Source of the DNA: Asparagopsis taxiformis
Lineage: Eukaryota; Rhodophyta; Florideophyceae; Bonnemaisoniales; Bonnemaisoniaceae
DNA length: 64,000 bases
Direction: 5' to 3'
NCBI GenBank assembly: GCA_030407315.1
Contig: JALQPE010002471.1
Location: 1-64,000 of the forward strand
Positions 62,580 through 64,000 of the stretch are shown one piece after another. The notes under the pieces are model-generated. The model did not search any database, was not told the DNA's origin, and saw only the letters and a program-made list of their open reading frames with translations. The position numbers and the translations under genes were made by a program. Each line of letters begins with the position of its first letter. Within the stretch, counting starts at the first letter, position 1.

Positions 62580-63400
62580 AAAACGTCGGTAGAGTGGTAG
62601 AGCGGGTCTTCCGCGAGATTCCTCCGACCAGGATTATTTCAGTCTGCCGTCCCCAACCTACTTGAAGTTTTGCTGGGCTCGCGAATCCTCTGAACGGAGT
62701 ATCTCCTTGTGCGAGTCGAACCGGATGGGGTGCGCGACTGCCAGAGCCGGATCTGGTCTTACTACGTCGCGGTGGGAGTCTCCAGAACAGCCGTGACTCG
62801 GCGTCACGACGCGTTGCGGTTTTTTTGCGGTTCACGCGCGACGGAACACGATTGGGAATCGTAGATCTACTGTCCCGAGAGAGGTTGCGCGCTGAAGAGC
62901 GGTTTTAAGGCGCTTTCCAGGCGAATAGGATCTATTCTACAATAGTACTGACTTTATTGTGTCCGTTGCGGTGGGTCACCGTACTGAATACGTTAAAATC
63001 GGATCTTGGCTGGCCAGAACCGATGGTACCGGCCAACCAGTCGGGTAGAACTTGTGGTCCCTACAAATTCCCCACTACACTGACACTGTTCGTGTACTTC
63101 TACTACAGTAAACTCATATTGAAACTATAGCGAATAGTGTCACTACTAGTGTAGAATGACGTGTACACGCGCCGGCGTACATGTGTTAGAAGACTCGCGT
63201 CCCTGCTGTCGCCCCGCGCTACTACACGTGTCTGTGGATTCAAGTTAACATTCGCGCCAACCCTTCGTCATCCCTCGCTCGCGGTGCCCGTTGTCTTAGC
63301 TTCCCGACCTTTGAGCCACGTCCCGTGCGCACTGGCGACGCTTCAGCGAACTACCCAGGTCGTTGGCTGTTTTGATTGCAAATTAATTTTCATTCGCCCC
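62580..63400 (-). mobile_element. Relic of gypsy family A: leader fragment plus LTR
   Basis: tttatt (62953-62958; AATAAA on the minus strand) and cttgtgg (63051-63057) lie 98 bases apart, as in the LTR at 6963 and 7062 (99 bases). Both have a palindromic ggcc/ccgg block between these marks and cgtgtacacg-like sequence beyond. A leader-like piece (cggtagagtggtagagc, 62584-62600) resembles 5960-5985 but is only about 370 bases from the polyadenylation signal instead of 1,000, so the interior is deleted. Limits are approximate. Confidence 0.5.
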
Positions 63401-64000
63401 TTCCTGCGAAGCGCAGTGTCCCACAATTGTCATGAAGATGGAGTACAGAGGTAACTTTGAAACCTTTCTATGATGCTGACCTGCACGTTGAGGAATAGTA
63501 AATGAAATGTGTCTCTACTTTAGCTTTCATGGAGTTTTATTTCGTATCAAATGTCCAACGTCAATAAAATACTGTTCGTTGATACTGATGCACGATTTTG
63601 GGGGAACATTGAAAGCTTGCCCGATCGTTAAACCAATGGCCACCGCTTTTTATTCTTTTGCAAGTGAGGATGGTAAAATGTTTTTTTCGAGAAAGATATT
63701 AAATTGATCAGGGCAGAGAGGCCTGTACTGAACTGGATTTGATTTGGTAGAAGGCGAATTGTATGTCATACATGGTATATTTTTTTCGGTTAATTTTTTA
63801 CAAGCAAAAGATATTGTGTAACTGGAAGTATGGTGGCCAGTCGTGTACTCGATGAATTTGTTCATGATCATAAGCAACTGGAAAGACGAATATCAAAGGC
63901 GGAGTGGATATGAAAGGTGGATGGAAATGGTATTTTAGAGACGAGTGGAGTGTTTGTGAGTGTGTCATGGGCACAGTCTGTACGCACGGTGGGCTACGTC
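63400..64000. other. Terminal region, nothing recognised
   Basis: No gene, repeat or element boundary could be supported. Confidence 0.4.

Noticed and set aside
62584..62620. tRNA-like box A (gagtggtagagc)
   Set aside because: No matching box B or cloverleaf downstream, and the same stretch occurs in the gypsy family A leader.

Overview
The window is nuclear DNA of a compact-genome eukaryote, most likely a florideophyte red alga (inference). Host genes are mostly intronless. The three introns I can define are 85-90 bp GT-AG introns. Two proteins start with plastid-transit-like N-termini, one of them of cyanobacterial-type ancestry. A tightly packed gene island sits between blocks of LTR retrotransposons and a DNA transposon. 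No bacterial features are present.

Layout. 1-7330: a decayed Ty3/gypsy element on the minus strand. 7376-10182: a 5'-truncated Ty1/copia element (+). 10590-11130: a pseudogene copy of an RRM protein. 11573-17574: a nearly intact chromodomain Ty3/gypsy element (+) with 361-bp LTRs differing at one base, a perfect 5-bp target duplication (gtatg), one premature stop in integrase and a highly structured leader. 18018-19970: trypsin-like protease gene 1. 20268-26868: a full-length PIF/Harbinger DNA transposon with 79-bp inverted repeats and AGT target duplication, carrying a Myb-like gene, a frameshifted transposase and a captured, broken FkbM-type methyltransferase gene. 27874-29823: protease gene 2 (-). 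30531-59005: the gene island, with RRM/zinc-ribbon protein, Pet127-like, a DprA-fold-like plastid protein, a MAP kinase, PP4 regulatory subunit 3, casein kinase 1, mitochondrial ferredoxin, a Borealin-like basic protein, UTP10/HEATR1 and clathrin heavy chain. 59006-64000: no convincing gene; an AT-rich stretch with a 189-bp tandem duplication, then a relic of the first gypsy family.

Two larger patterns stand out. First, the RRM pseudogene plus protease 1 (+ strand) mirror the intact RRM gene plus protease 2 (- strand) in the same order and with similar intergenic spacing. The window therefore holds an old inverted segmental duplication, with the Harbinger element between its arms and the young gypsy element inside one arm. 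Second, the leader of the young gypsy element contains five hairpins with nearly constant 15-nt loops (GAG-GGC-nGGAnn-GCC) and stems that differ in sequence but remain complementary. Three of them abut inside a 10-bp closing helix. This looks like a conserved RNA architecture and is the most novel item here.

The island genes are housekeeping: signalling (MAPK, CK1, PP4R3), Fe-S cluster supply (ferredoxin), mitochondrial RNA (Pet127), ribosome biogenesis (UTP10), vesicle coats (clathrin) and possibly chromosome segregation (Borealin-like). They are not an operon. Start codons were set at the first ATG consistent with family alignment.
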